DNA from: Schaalia dentiphila ATCC 17982
Lineage (GTDB): Bacteria > Actinomycetota > Actinomycetes > Actinomycetales > Actinomycetaceae
Direction of reading: 5' to 3'
Assembly: GCF_000154225.1 (NCBI RefSeq)
Contig: NZ_DS264586.1
Coordinates: forward strand, 154,527-218,526
Length of the DNA stretch: 64,000 nt
A program made the position numbers and the translations under genes. Shown here in pieces: positions 42,917-50,516 of the stretch. The first letter of the stretch is position 1; every line of letters starts with the position of its first letter. The notes beneath the pieces were generated by a model. It saw only the letters and a program-made list of their open reading frames with translations. It had not been told where the DNA came from and did no database searches.

Positions 42917-43147
42917 ATGACCACGAACGACCAGCTCCCCGATCCCCAGTCCCTCGGCTACGAGGAGGCGCGCGACGAGCTCGTGCGCATCGTCCAGACC
43001 CTCGAGGGCGGGCAGGCCCCGCTCGAGGACACTCTCATGATGTGGGAACGCGGCGAGGCCCTGGCCGCCCGCTGTTCCCAGATCCTGGACGGCGCCCAGG
43101 CTCTTCTTTCTGAGCGCACCACCACGCCCTCCCCCGAAGCGCGCTAA
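42917..43147 (+). CDS. xseB: Exodeoxyribonuclease VII small subunit
   Basis: A 76-residue helical protein. LGYEEARDELVRIVQTLEGG and PLEDTLMMWERGEALAARC are the two helices of XseB, which wraps the C-terminal stalk of XseA in several copies. AAAGGAAC is 7 bases before the ATG. It is co-transcribed with xseA. A one-mismatch form of the dispersed motif (CCCGGCCTCGTC, about 42875) lies in the gap between the two genes. Confidence 0.92.
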   Translation: MTTNDQLPDPQSLGYEEARDELVRIVQTLEGGQAPLEDTLMMWERGEALAARCSQILDGAQALLSERTTTPSPEAR

Positions 43148-43190
43148 TGTACATTCTGTAGATCCGCTCACACGCAGGTGAGGAGACGCC

Positions 43191-44126
43191 ATGACGGTGC
43201 AATCTGGCCCCCACATTCTCGCGATCGGCGAGGCGCTCATCGACGTCGTCATCACGTACGAGCAACCCGACTTCCCCGTTGAGATCCCCGGCGGCTCTCC
43301 CGCGAACGTCGCCCTAACGCTGGGGCGTCTGGACCGGCCGGTGGCGCTGGCGACCTGGATCGGTCTGGACGAGCGCGGCCGTCTCATCGACTTCCACATG
43401 TACGATTCCGGCGTGCACGTCACCGGGGCCTCGCGCGGTGCCTCGCACACGTCGACGGCGCTGGCACGCCTGGACGAGTCGGGGGCCGCCTCCTACACCT
43501 TCGACCTGGAGTGGGCGCCGGCTCCTCCAATCACCGTTCCGCCTACCGCGCAGATCATCGAGGCCGGCTCGATTTCGGCGGTCATCGAGCCGGGCGCCTC
43601 CGCGGTCCTCGACGCGCTGACCCGCGGCCGCGAGCACGCGCTCGTGTGCTTCGACCCGAACGCGCGCCCCTCGATCATGGGCGAGCCCGCGGCGGCGCTC
43701 GCTTCCCTCGAGCGTTTTATCGCCCTGGCTGACGTCGTCAAGGTCTCCGACGAGGACATCGACTGGCTGACCGGCGGCGCGCCCATCGACGAGGTCGTGG
43801 ATCGTTGGCTCGGCATGGGCGTCTCGCTCGTGGTCGTCACGCGCGGCAAGTACGGGAGCGAGGTCGCCATGGCCTCGGGCCTGCGCTTCACGAAGACCCC
43901 GAGCGACGTCGAGGTCGTCGACACGGTCGGCGCGGGCGACTCTTTCATGGGCGGCATGATCGACGCCATGTGGGGCATGGGCCTGCGAGGTGCGGACGCG
44001 CGCGAGGCACTGCGCACCCTTCCCGAGGAGCAGATCCGCGCCATCATCGACCGCGCCAGCGCCGTCTCCGACGTAACCGTCTCGCGCAAGGGCGCGAACC
44101 CGCCCTGGGCGCACGAGCTCTCCTAA
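43191..44126 (+). CDS. PfkB family carbohydrate kinase (fructokinase-like)
   Basis: A 311-residue ribokinase-fold sugar kinase. PfkB signature 1 is FPVEIPGGSPANVALTLGRL near residue 30, and signature 2 is DTVGAGDSFMGGMIDAMWG near 245, where the Asp in GAGDS is the catalytic base and the GAGD forms the anion hole. The central lid region (WAPAPPITVPPTAQ) is typical for fructokinases. Substrate is likely fructose or a related sugar, but adenosine and ribose kinases share these motifs. GAGGAG precedes the ATG. It is the third gene after xseAB on the same strand, with a hairpin 20 bases downstream. It may serve sugar breakdown together with galK and the mutarotase. Confidence 0.88.
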   Translation: MTVQSGPHILAIGEALIDVVITYEQPDFPVEIPGGSPANVALTLGRLDRPVALATWIGLDERGRLIDFHMYDSGVHVTGASRGASHTSTALARLDESGAASYTFDLEWAPAPPITVPPTAQIIEAGSISAVIEPGASAVLDALTRGREHALVCFDPNARPSIMGEPAAALASLERFIALADVVKVSDEDIDWLTGGAPIDEVVDRWLGMGVSLVVVTRGKYGSEVAMASGLRFTKTPSDVEVVDTVGAGDSFMGGMIDAMWGMGLRGADAREALRTLPEEQIRAIIDRASAVSDVTVSRKGANPPWAHELS

Positions 44127-44146
44127 GAACGCCACACACGTAACGA

Positions 44147-44173
44147 GGCCGGTCCCCACAACGGGGTCCGGCC
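44147..44173. terminator. Terminator between pfkB-type kinase and uppS-type gene
   Basis: An 11-base stem with one mismatch, GGCCGGTCCCC against GGGGTCCGGCC, with a short loop. It lies between two convergent genes and starts with a partial form of the dispersed motif (ACGAGGCCGG). Confidence 0.75.
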
Positions 44174-44208
44174 GCGTTCAACGCACGCGCGGCATAATCG
44201 ACGCGCGC

Positions 44209-44970
44209 TTACTTGCCCATGCGGCGCTCGCGCTGCGCGTAGGAGCGCAGGGCGCGCAGGAAGTCGACGCGGCGGAAGTCCGGCCAGTAAACCTCGCAGA
44301 AGTAGTACTCGGAGTGCACGGACTGCCACAGCATGAAGCCCGACAAGCGCTGCTCGCCCGAGGTACGGATGACGAGGTCGGGGTCGGGCTGGTCCTTCGT
44401 GTACAGGTGCGCGGTGATATCCGCGTCGGTGAAGGAGTCGGCGAGCTCGTCGAGGGTGCGCCCCTGGGCCGACGCCTCGCGCATCATGGAGCGCACGGCC
44501 TCGGTGATCTCGTGTCGCCCGCCGTAGCCGACCGCGATATTGACTGTCATTCCCTGCACGTCGGCGGTGCGCGCGACGGACGCACGCAGGTCCTCGGATA
44601 CCTTTTCGGGCAGCAGGGAGAGGTCGCCGACGACGGCCAGCTTCCAGCGCCCCTGATCCGCCAGGAGGGAGACGGCCTCGCAGATGATGCGCAGCAGCTC
44701 GCCCAGCTCGCCGGCATCGCGCGAGAGATTATCGGTGGACAGGAGCCACAGCGTCACGATCGACACACCCGCGTCGTCGGACCACTGGAGGAACTCGCTG
44801 ATCTTCCCGGCGCCAGCGCGGTGTCCCTGCGAGGCGGTCGCGCCCAGGGACTTCGCCCAGCGGCGGTTACCGTCCAGGATCACGCCGATGTGGGCGGGCA
44901 CGGCGGCGTCAGACAGCTCGGCTTTGAGGCGACGCTCGTACATGTCGTAGAGCATGTTCCACTGGGCCAT
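44209..44970 (-). CDS. Short-chain (Z)-isoprenyl diphosphate synthase, Rv1086 type
   Basis: A 253-residue cis-prenyltransferase. Conserved: HIGVILDGNRRWAKS (catalytic Asp and diphosphate-binding Arg), WLLSTDNLSRD, VAVGYGGRHEI-like (here NIAVGYGGRHEIT) and IRTSGEQRLSGFMLWQS. The whole pattern, including YFCEVYWPDFRRVDFLRALR, matches Mycobacterium Rv1086, which makes (E,Z)-farnesyl diphosphate for the decaprenyl phosphate route, better than long-chain UppS. It acts in the cytoplasm or at the membrane face. AGGAGGG precedes the ATG at 44970; upstream in-frame codons are not conserved. It is convergent with the sugar kinase and divergent from the hemolysin III-like gene. Chain length is inferred. 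Confidence 0.88.
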   Translation of the reverse strand: MAQWNMLYDMYERRLKAELSDAAVPAHIGVILDGNRRWAKSLGATASQGHRAGAGKISEFLQWSDDAGVSIVTLWLLSTDNLSRDAGELGELLRIICEAVSLLADQGRWKLAVVGDLSLLPEKVSEDLRASVARTADVQGMTVNIAVGYGGRHEITEAVRSMMREASAQGRTLDELADSFTDADITAHLYTKDQPDPDLVIRTSGEQRLSGFMLWQSVHSEYYFCEVYWPDFRRVDFLRALRSYAQRERRMGK

Positions 44971-45156
44971 GATGTCCCTCCTGCTACTGTCGCACCCCGT
45001 GGTGCGGCGTACTCTTATGACATTAAGGGTATCGCGCCGTAGGACGGCAGGGAAACACAAGCACTCTCGAAGAGCGAGAACACGCCTATCGCAACAAGTT
45101 ACGGCGTAGTAACCTACGGACTCGTAAGAAATGTTGACAGATTGACAGGGGAACAG

Positions 45157-45840
45157 ATGAAGATCGCATCGCTCACGCCCAAGGAATGGTTCTCGGGCCA
45201 GCTCGTGCAGATCAAGCCGAAACTGCGCGGCTGGCTACACCTGGCCGCCGCCCCTCTGTCCCTGGCCGCTTCCATCGTCCTCGTCTGTCTGGCGCCCACA
45301 ACCCCCACGCAGATCGGATCCGCCGTCTACCTGGCGTGTTCCCTCATCCTCTTCGGCGTCTCGGCCGCCTACCACCGCTTCTACTGGGCCCCGCGCTGGG
45401 AGATCATGTGGAAGCGCCTCGACCACTCCAACATCTTCCTGCTCATCGCGGGCACCTACACGCCGATCACGATCGCGCTCCTGGACCGCTTTGACGCGAC
45501 TGTTCTCCTGTCGGTCGTGTGGGGAGGGGCGATCGCCGGCATCCTCCTCAACCTCTTCTGGCCCAGCGCACCGCGCTGGCTGACCACCCTCGTCTACGTC
45601 GCACTCGGGTGGGTGGCGGTCTGGTATCTGCCGCAGCTGTGGGCAGGTGGCGGCCCCATCGTGGTGTGGCTGATCGTCGCCGGAGGTGTCCTCTACACGC
45701 TCGGCGCGGTCGTCTACGGCACCAAGAAGCCCGACCCCTCCCCCACCTGGTTCGGCTTCCACGAGATTTTCCACGCCTTCACCGTCGCCGCGTGGGCATG
45801 CCATTGCGTCGCCGTCTACCTGGCGGTCCTGAATTCCTGA
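45157..45840 (+). CDS. Hemolysin III family / TrhA membrane protein
   Basis: A 227-residue integral membrane protein with seven predicted helices, of the PAQR-related YqfA/TrhA group. The metal-site residues of the superfamily are present: SAAYHRF in the second helix, DHSNIFLLIAGTYTP in the next, and HEIFHAFTVAAWACH in the last, with conserved Asp and His. In bacteria these proteins maintain membrane energy or act as channel-like; the name hemolysin III is historical. AGGGGAAC lies ahead of the ATG. It is divergent from the isoprenyl transferase gene, as in the Rv1085c-Rv1086 pair of Mycobacterium, so the synteny is conserved. It is followed by greA. Confidence 0.9.
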   Translation: MKIASLTPKEWFSGQLVQIKPKLRGWLHLAAAPLSLAASIVLVCLAPTTPTQIGSAVYLACSLILFGVSAAYHRFYWAPRWEIMWKRLDHSNIFLLIAGTYTPITIALLDRFDATVLLSVVWGGAIAGILLNLFWPSAPRWLTTLVYVALGWVAVWYLPQLWAGGGPIVVWLIVAGGVLYTLGAVVYGTKKPDPSPTWFGFHEIFHAFTVAAWACHCVAVYLAVLNS

Positions 45841-45955
45841 CGCGCCGCCCGGCCAGGCTGCGCCCGTGGCCTGGCGCAATGTTGCTACACTCGACACCAT
45901 GCGCGCCGGCACCCGTGTGCCGGCGCTCGATTACTCACACGTCATTGGAGGAACC

Positions 45956-46435
45956 ATGGCTGACACACAGTGGCTCACGCAGGCCCAGTACGACCTGCTC
46001 GCAAGCGAGCTGAAGGAGCGCGTCGAGGTCAAGCGCGTCGAGATCGCGCGCCTCATCGACGCCGCCCGCCAGGAGGGCGACCTGCGCGAGAACGGCGGCT
46101 ACCACGCTGCGCGCAACGAGCAGTCCATGAACGAGACCCGCATCCAGGCCCTCCAGGAAATGCTGGAGCACGCCGAGGTCGGCGAGACCCCCGCCGACGA
46201 CGGCATCGTCGAGCCCGGCATGGTTGTTACGGCTCTGGTGGCCGGTCGCGAGCAGAAGTTCCTGCTCGGTTCGCGTGACGCCGGCGGCGACCTGGGCATT
46301 CAGGTCTTCTCCGCACAGGCTCCCCTGGGTGCAGCGGTCATCGGCCACAAGGCCGGCGACAAGCTCTCCTTCGAAGCCCCCACTGGCCGCATGATCGACG
46401 TCGAGATCCTTGACGCCAAGCCCTTCGAAGGCTGA
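45956..46435 (+). CDS. greA: Transcription elongation factor GreA
   Basis: A 159-residue protein. The N-terminal coiled coil (about 8-76) bears the acidic tip residues for the RNA polymerase secondary channel (RQEGDLRENGGYHAARNEQ), and the C-terminal FKBP-like domain (about 85-159) ends VEILDAKPFEG. GreA triggers cleavage of backtracked RNA. It is a little short relative to E. coli but equal to actinobacterial forms. GGAGGAACC sits directly before the ATG. It is transcribed alone; a near-perfect 20-base hairpin follows the stop. Confidence 0.95.
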   Translation: MADTQWLTQAQYDLLASELKERVEVKRVEIARLIDAARQEGDLRENGGYHAARNEQSMNETRIQALQEMLEHAEVGETPADDGIVEPGMVVTALVAGREQKFLLGSRDAGGDLGIQVFSAQAPLGAAVIGHKAGDKLSFEAPTGRMIDVEILDAKPFEG

Positions 46436-46479
46436 GCCCCGAGGCGAGCAGGCCACCCCGGCCTCGCACGCCCCTCATC

Positions 46480-46523
46480 AATGCGAAGCGGGTCCCACCA
46501 CTCGGTGGGACCCGCTTCGCATT
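46480..46523. terminator. Strong bidirectional terminator, greA and AI-2E transporter gene
   Basis: A perfect 20-base inverted repeat (AATGCGAAGCGGGTCCCACC and its complement) with a 4-base loop, between two convergent genes. It is the strongest hairpin in the window. Confidence 0.9.
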
Positions 46524-46544
46524 GCATACGCGCGTAAAGAAACC

Positions 46545-48029
46545 TTACGCCTCCACGTGGGGCGTCGGAGGCTCCCCCGGCTTCTGCTGTTCAGCGGTCG
46601 GCGTTTCCTCCCGTGTCGCGTCCCCCTCCGACTCGACACAGGCCTCGACGTGAAGATCCACGGACGCCACGACCTCGTCCTCATCAGCTTCTGCACGAGC
46701 CACGTACGGGCGCGTATCTGGCTTACCCGCGTAGGAGGCCGCGATCGTCTCCTCGAGCATGCCCGGAGGGCCGCCCGGGCGGTCCTCCGCGGTCGCCAGC
46801 TCGGGCATCGGGTCGTACCCGTGCAGGTACATGACAGTCGCGTTGATGAAGGCGGCGATCGGCACCGAGAAGATCGCGCCGGCGATACCAGCGATCGCGG
46901 ATCCGGCAGTGATGACGAGCATGACGGCGACCGGGTGCAAGGAGACGGCGTTCGACATCATGAAGGGCTGCAGGATGTTGGATTCGACCTGCTGGACGAC
47001 GAGGATGATGACGAGCATGATGATCGCCTTCGTCAGGCCGCCGTTCACGGCCGCCACGAGTACCGCGATGACACCGGACGTCAGGGCACCCAGAATCGGA
47101 ACGAAGGCGGCAAAGAAGGTGATAACGCCGATCGGGATGGCCAGGGGCACCCCCAGGAAGAATGCGCCCAGCGCAATGCCGAGCGCGTCGATGGCCGCCA
47201 CCTGGATCTGCGTGCGCACGTAGGAGCCGAAGGTTGCCCAGCCGCGAATCGCGCTCTCGTGGACGGGGACGCGGGCGGGGGCGGGCAGCAGGCGCACGCA
47301 CCACAGCCAGATCGAGCGTCCCTCCTTCAGGAAGAAGAACAGGCAGAAGAGCATCGTCAGGGCTGAGGTCGCCAGTGTGCCGACCGAGGACGTGATGTTC
47401 AGGGCGCCGGTCGCCAGCGTTTCCTTGTTGGTATTCAGCCAGTTCACCAGCTCGGAACGCAGCTGCTCGGCTGCATTCGTCAGGACCGTCGTGTCCATCT
47501 TCAACGGACCATCATGCAGAAACTCGTTGTGCGCAATCGCGTCGAGCAGCTTGCGGAAGCCGTCCGCGGCCTGCGAGGCCAGATACGGCACCTGCTGGAT
47601 GAGTTCGGCGGCGGCCTGGCTCAGCGCGCCAGCGACGGCGGCGAAGAAGACGAGCAGGCCGACGGTTGCGGCCAGCGACGAGGGGAAGTGCAGGCGGCGG
47701 CGCATCCAGGAGACGAGTGGTTCGAGAAGCACCGTCACCGTCAGCGCGATCGCGACCGGCATGATGACGATTGTCAGGCGGGCGATGCCCCACAGGACGG
47801 CCATGACCAGGCCGGCGACGACGAGGGTGCGCCACGAGATCGCTGCGGCGATGCGAAGGGTGCGCGGGACGGCGGCCGCCACGTCGCGCTCATCCTCGTG
47901 TTCCTCGCGCACGGACACCATGACGGGCGCGGGCGCGGATTCATCAACGCGCTTCGTCGGCAGGGCAGCTGAGAGCCTGCCGATGAGGTCGGATAGCTTC
48001 CATCGCGGCTGTTCCTGAGTGTCGGCCAC
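46545..48029 (-). CDS. AI-2E family transporter (PerM-like)
   Basis: A 494-residue membrane protein. The core (about 65-400) has eight predicted helices. The family pattern includes the paired loop PLVSWMRRRLHFPSSLAAT near 105 and the later FVPILGALTSGVIAVLVAAV and VQQVESNILQPFMMSNAV. The last stretch, QQVESNILQP, is highly conserved. Long polar N- (about 60 residues) and C-terminal (about 85 residues, Glu-rich) tails are low complexity. Members export AI-2 or act as Na/H antiporters; the substrate is not known here. It starts at GTG 48029 with GGAGGG just before. It is convergent with greA and divergent from msrA. Confidence 0.88.
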   Translation of the reverse strand: MADTQEQPRWKLSDLIGRLSAALPTKRVDESAPAPVMVSVREEHEDERDVAAAVPRTLRIAAAISWRTLVVAGLVMAVLWGIARLTIVIMPVAIALTVTVLLEPLVSWMRRRLHFPSSLAATVGLLVFFAAVAGALSQAAAELIQQVPYLASQAADGFRKLLDAIAHNEFLHDGPLKMDTTVLTNAAEQLRSELVNWLNTNKETLATGALNITSSVGTLATSALTMLFCLFFFLKEGRSIWLWCVRLLPAPARVPVHESAIRGWATFGSYVRTQIQVAAIDALGIALGAFFLGVPLAIPIGVITFFAAFVPILGALTSGVIAVLVAAVNGGLTKAIIMLVIILVVQQVESNILQPFMMSNAVSLHPVAVMLVITAGSAIAGIAGAIFSVPIAAFINATVMYLHGYDPMPELATAEDRPGGPPGMLEETIAASYAGKPDTRPYVARAEADEDEVVASVDLHVEACVESEGDATREETPTAEQQKPGEPPTPHVEA

Positions 48030-48128
48030 TTTCCCTCCTTTTCATTCACCCCTCAGCATACTCGCGCGCACACGCATTTCCGTTCGCGCAGCGCGCTCAC
48101 CTGCCACGGCAGGAGGATACTGGGACCT

Positions 48129-48755
48129 ATGACATCTTTCTTTCACCAGGCACACACGAACGTTCACGTCTCCACACACGCGGTCCTCGGCTCAAACATG
48201 AGGGACGAGGCCGGGGCGGGCCAGGAGGTCATCTACCTCGCAGCGGGGTGCTTCTGGGGCGTCGAGAAGGCCCTGTGGAACACTCCCGGGGTCGTGACCA
48301 CGGCGACCGGCTACATGGGCGGACATTCGCCCAACCCGACGTACGAGCAGGTGTGTTCTCATTCGACGGGTCATGCGGAAACCGTACGCGTTGTCTTCGA
48401 TACCGCGCTCACGAGCGCCGCTGACCTCGTTCGCCTCTTCTTTGAGATCCACGATCCGACGCAGGTGGGCGGACAGGGCAACGACATCGGCGACCAGTAC
48501 CGCTCTGCGATCTGGACGACCACACCCGAGCAGCTGCGCGACGCGACCGCCCTGCGCACGGCCTACCAGGAGGTGCTCACCAAGCGCGGTTTCAGCCCGA
48601 TTCAGACGGTCATCTCCCCCGCTCCAGACGCTGACTCCACCGCACGTTTCTGGTACGCGGAGGACTACCACCAGCAGTACCTGTTCAAGAACCCGGGCGG
48701 CTACGAGTGCCACGCCCGCACGGGCGTCGCCTGCCCGGCTCTGCCCCACGAGTAG
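48129..48755 (+). CDS. msrA: Peptide methionine (S)-S-oxide reductase
   Basis: A 208-residue enzyme that reduces methionine-S-sulfoxide in proteins and free form. The catalytic GCFWGVEKAL is at about 41-50, followed by SPNPTYEQVCSHSTGHAE and DPTQVGGQGNDIGDQYRSAI, the methyl- and sulfoxide-pocket residues. The reducing Cys near the C-terminus (GYECHARTGVACPA) is present. The first about 30 residues (up to AGQEVIYLAAG) are variable. A copy of the dispersed motif falls in codons 26-30 (RDEAGAG), so an alternative start closer to the domain is possible; the ATG at 48129 was kept. A long hairpin follows the stop. The FKBP gene lies convergent. Confidence 0.93.
   Translation: MTSFFHQAHTNVHVSTHAVLGSNMRDEAGAGQEVIYLAAGCFWGVEKALWNTPGVVTTATGYMGGHSPNPTYEQVCSHSTGHAETVRVVFDTALTSAADLVRLFFEIHDPTQVGGQGNDIGDQYRSAIWTTTPEQLRDATALRTAYQEVLTKRGFSPIQTVISPAPDADSTARFWYAEDYHQQYLFKNPGGYECHARTGVACPALPHE
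48205..48217 (+). repeat. Dispersed GC-rich motif, copy inside msrA
   Basis: A full ACGAGGCCGGGGC copy in codons 26-30 of msrA, coding RDEAGAG in frame. The enzyme domain begins only about ten residues later. Confidence 0.7.
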
Positions 48756-48772
48756 CCAACGCGTGAGACAGA

Positions 48773-48812
48773 TGTGGGGCGGGCTGGCACGTGTGTGCCG
48801 GCCCGCCCCACA
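48773..48812. terminator. Bidirectional terminator, msrA and fkb genes
   Basis: An 18-base near-perfect inverted repeat, TGTGGGGCGGGCTGGCAC and its complement with one bulge, loop GTGT. It lies between convergent msrA and the FKBP-type gene. Confidence 0.88.
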
Positions 48813-48822
48813 TCGCGTGAGA

Positions 48823-49221
48823 TCAGTTCACGCCCAGGATGTCGGTGACGAACACGAGGGTCGCGCCGCCGGGGATGCCTGCCTGCGGAACGCCGCGCTC
48901 GCCATAGCCGAGCTCGGAGGGGATGGACAGCAGGACGCGGTCGCCCACGCGCTTGCCCACGAGGCCCTCGTCCCATCCGGGGATGACCATTCCAACGCCG
49001 ATCTGGAAGGACAGGGCACCGCCGCGGTCGAAGGAGTTATCGAAGTCGACGTCAGAGCCGAAGACCGCGCCGTAGTAGTGGCATGTGATCGTATCGCCGG
49101 CCTCGACGACCTGGCCGTCACCGGTGTGCAGGACCTCGACGACGAGTTCATCAGCGGGGGTGCCGTCGAAGGACAGGGCTGGCTTGCGGCCGAATTCGCC
49201 GGCGACAGAGATGTTATCCAT
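48823..49221 (-). CDS. FKBP-type peptidyl-prolyl cis-trans isomerase
   Basis: A 132-residue single-domain FKBP with no signal peptide, hence cytoplasmic. The active-site pocket is visible: VHYYGAVFG-like (HYYGAVFGS), FDNSFDRGGALSFQIGVGMVIPGWDEGL, and YGERGVPQAGIPGGATLVF. Phe and Trp in PGWDEGL and the Tyr of YGERG line the proline pocket. FKBPs speed prolyl isomerisation during folding. It is convergent with msrA; the BI-1 family membrane protein gene lies upstream on the same strand with 33 bases between, so they may be co-transcribed. Confidence 0.93.
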   Translation of the reverse strand: MDNISVAGEFGRKPALSFDGTPADELVVEVLHTGDGQVVEAGDTITCHYYGAVFGSDVDFDNSFDRGGALSFQIGVGMVIPGWDEGLVGKRVGDRVLLSIPSELGYGERGVPQAGIPGGATLVFVTDILGVN

Positions 49222-49254
49222 GATGTCTTTCCTTAGGGTCGGTGAAGCGACGCG

Positions 49255-50235
49255 TCAGTCGCGGCGCATGAGGTAGGACAGGATCCTGAGGATCTCGAGG
49301 TAGATCCAGATGACGTCGGTCATGATGGCGAAGGTGCACAGCCACGAGTACTTCTCAGGCACATTGTTGGCGACACCAACCTTGACGGCATCGAAGTCGC
49401 GCACGAGGCACAGGACGCCGATGAAGACCGCGAGAACGCCGATGATGATGCCAAGCGGAATACCGAAGATCTTTGCATTGTTCACCGCCGTCATGTCCAC
49501 GAGGCCGGTGACCGAGAGGGCGAAGCTGGCCATGTAGTAGAAGAAAAACGCAGTGCAACCAATGCCGGCGACGCGGGCGAGCGTCGAGGAGTTGCGCACG
49601 AAGCCCATCGTGAAGGCCGCCAGGGTCACGCCGATAACGACGAGGGTCGCGACCACCGCGGTGGCGACGATGCCCGGGTACATCAATTCGAAGGCGAAGG
49701 ACAGGGCACCAAGGACAAAGCCCTCGATCAGCGAGTAGGCGATGATCGCGGCCGGGCGGACCGTCTTCGAGAACCGGATAAACAGACCCAGCCCCAGCGT
49801 CACCACGCACGCGCCAAGAGCCACGAGCATAGCCGCGCCGAGCGTCACGATGCCCGTCAGCCATCCTGCGGTCGCACCCATGAGCAGCAGACCGAAACAG
49901 ATCAGGGACTTGACCACAACGTCGTCGTAGGTCATCGTTCTGCGATCCACCGCGTCGGCCGCGGGAGCGTTCATCATCGCCTCGTACGAGGCCATCTGCT
50001 CCTCATAGCTGGACGACACCGGGTAGCCCTCGGCGCCAGCCTGTGCAGTGCCGTAGACCGGCTGCCCCGAATAGTCGACACCCTGCTGGGTGCCGTACGG
50101 GTTGGTCGCACCCGCGTAGGGGTTCTGTGCCTGCGCCGAAGCGGGCTGGTACCCCGGCATCTCGGGGTAGCCGGCGGGAGTCGTCGACTGAGTGGACCAG
50201 TCCTTCACGATCGAATTCATCACCGGGTTGGCCAT
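49255..50235 (-). CDS. Bax inhibitor-1/YccA family membrane protein
   Basis: A 326-residue protein. The first about 100 residues are Gln/Pro/Tyr-rich and disordered (repeats like QNPYAGATNPYGTQQG). Seven predicted helices follow (about 105-320), starting with DDVVVKSLICFGLLLMGAT. The characteristic BI-1 acidic pair near the end is in DVIWIYLEILRILSYLMRRD. In bacteria, the family conducts Ca2+ in a pH-dependent manner. It is the actinobacterial long-N-tail subtype. It is on the same strand as the FKBP gene, first of the pair. Confidence 0.9.
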   Translation of the reverse strand: MANPVMNSIVKDWSTQSTTPAGYPEMPGYQPASAQAQNPYAGATNPYGTQQGVDYSGQPVYGTAQAGAEGYPVSSSYEEQMASYEAMMNAPAADAVDRRTMTYDDVVVKSLICFGLLLMGATAGWLTGIVTLGAAMLVALGACVVTLGLGLFIRFSKTVRPAAIIAYSLIEGFVLGALSFAFELMYPGIVATAVVATLVVIGVTLAAFTMGFVRNSSTLARVAGIGCTAFFFYYMASFALSVTGLVDMTAVNNAKIFGIPLGIIIGVLAVFIGVLCLVRDFDAVKVGVANNVPEKYSWLCTFAIMTDVIWIYLEILRILSYLMRRD

Positions 50236-50390
50236 TTTTCCTCCTCATTCAGTGATGCAGTGCCTCTAGTGTCGCACGAGGCATCCACGGGTGGGAAACG
50301 TACCATTATGCGCGCAGCGCAACACGGTGTCCACACGCGCAGCGAGTTCCACGAACTGGCCACGGCCTCGTCGATGACACCGCTGGTCTG

Positions 50391-50464
50391 TACCCCCGGT
50401 GGGACTCGAACCCACAACACACCGATTTTAAGTCGGTTGCCTCTGCCAATTGGGCCACGGGGGC
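50391..50464 (-). tRNA. tRNA-Leu(UAA), short variable arm
   Basis: A complete 74-base cloverleaf on the minus strand: 7-bp acceptor (GCCCCCG/CGGGGGT), 3-bp D stem, anticodon stem ACCGA/TCGGT around CTTAAAA with anticodon TAA, a 5-base variable loop GTGTT, and T arm GTGGG-TTCGAGT-CCCAC. Discriminator A73 fits leucine. Leucine tRNAs normally have a long variable arm, so the class I shape is odd. CCA is not encoded. The gene stands alone between the BI-1 family gene and ppx; it would read UUA codons, which are rare at high GC. Confidence 0.9.
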
Positions 50465-50470
50465 GTGCAC

Positions 50471-50504
50471 GCGCACGTCCAGCCTACGGGAGGCTGGCGT
50501 GCGC
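50471..50504 (-). terminator. Terminator downstream of ppx
   Basis: A 13-14-base stem, GCGCACGTCCAGCC against GGCTGGCGTGCGC with one bulge, 13 bases after the ppx stop and 7 bases upstream of the tRNA start. Confidence 0.75.
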
Positions 50505-50516
50505 CTCAAGCTCCGC

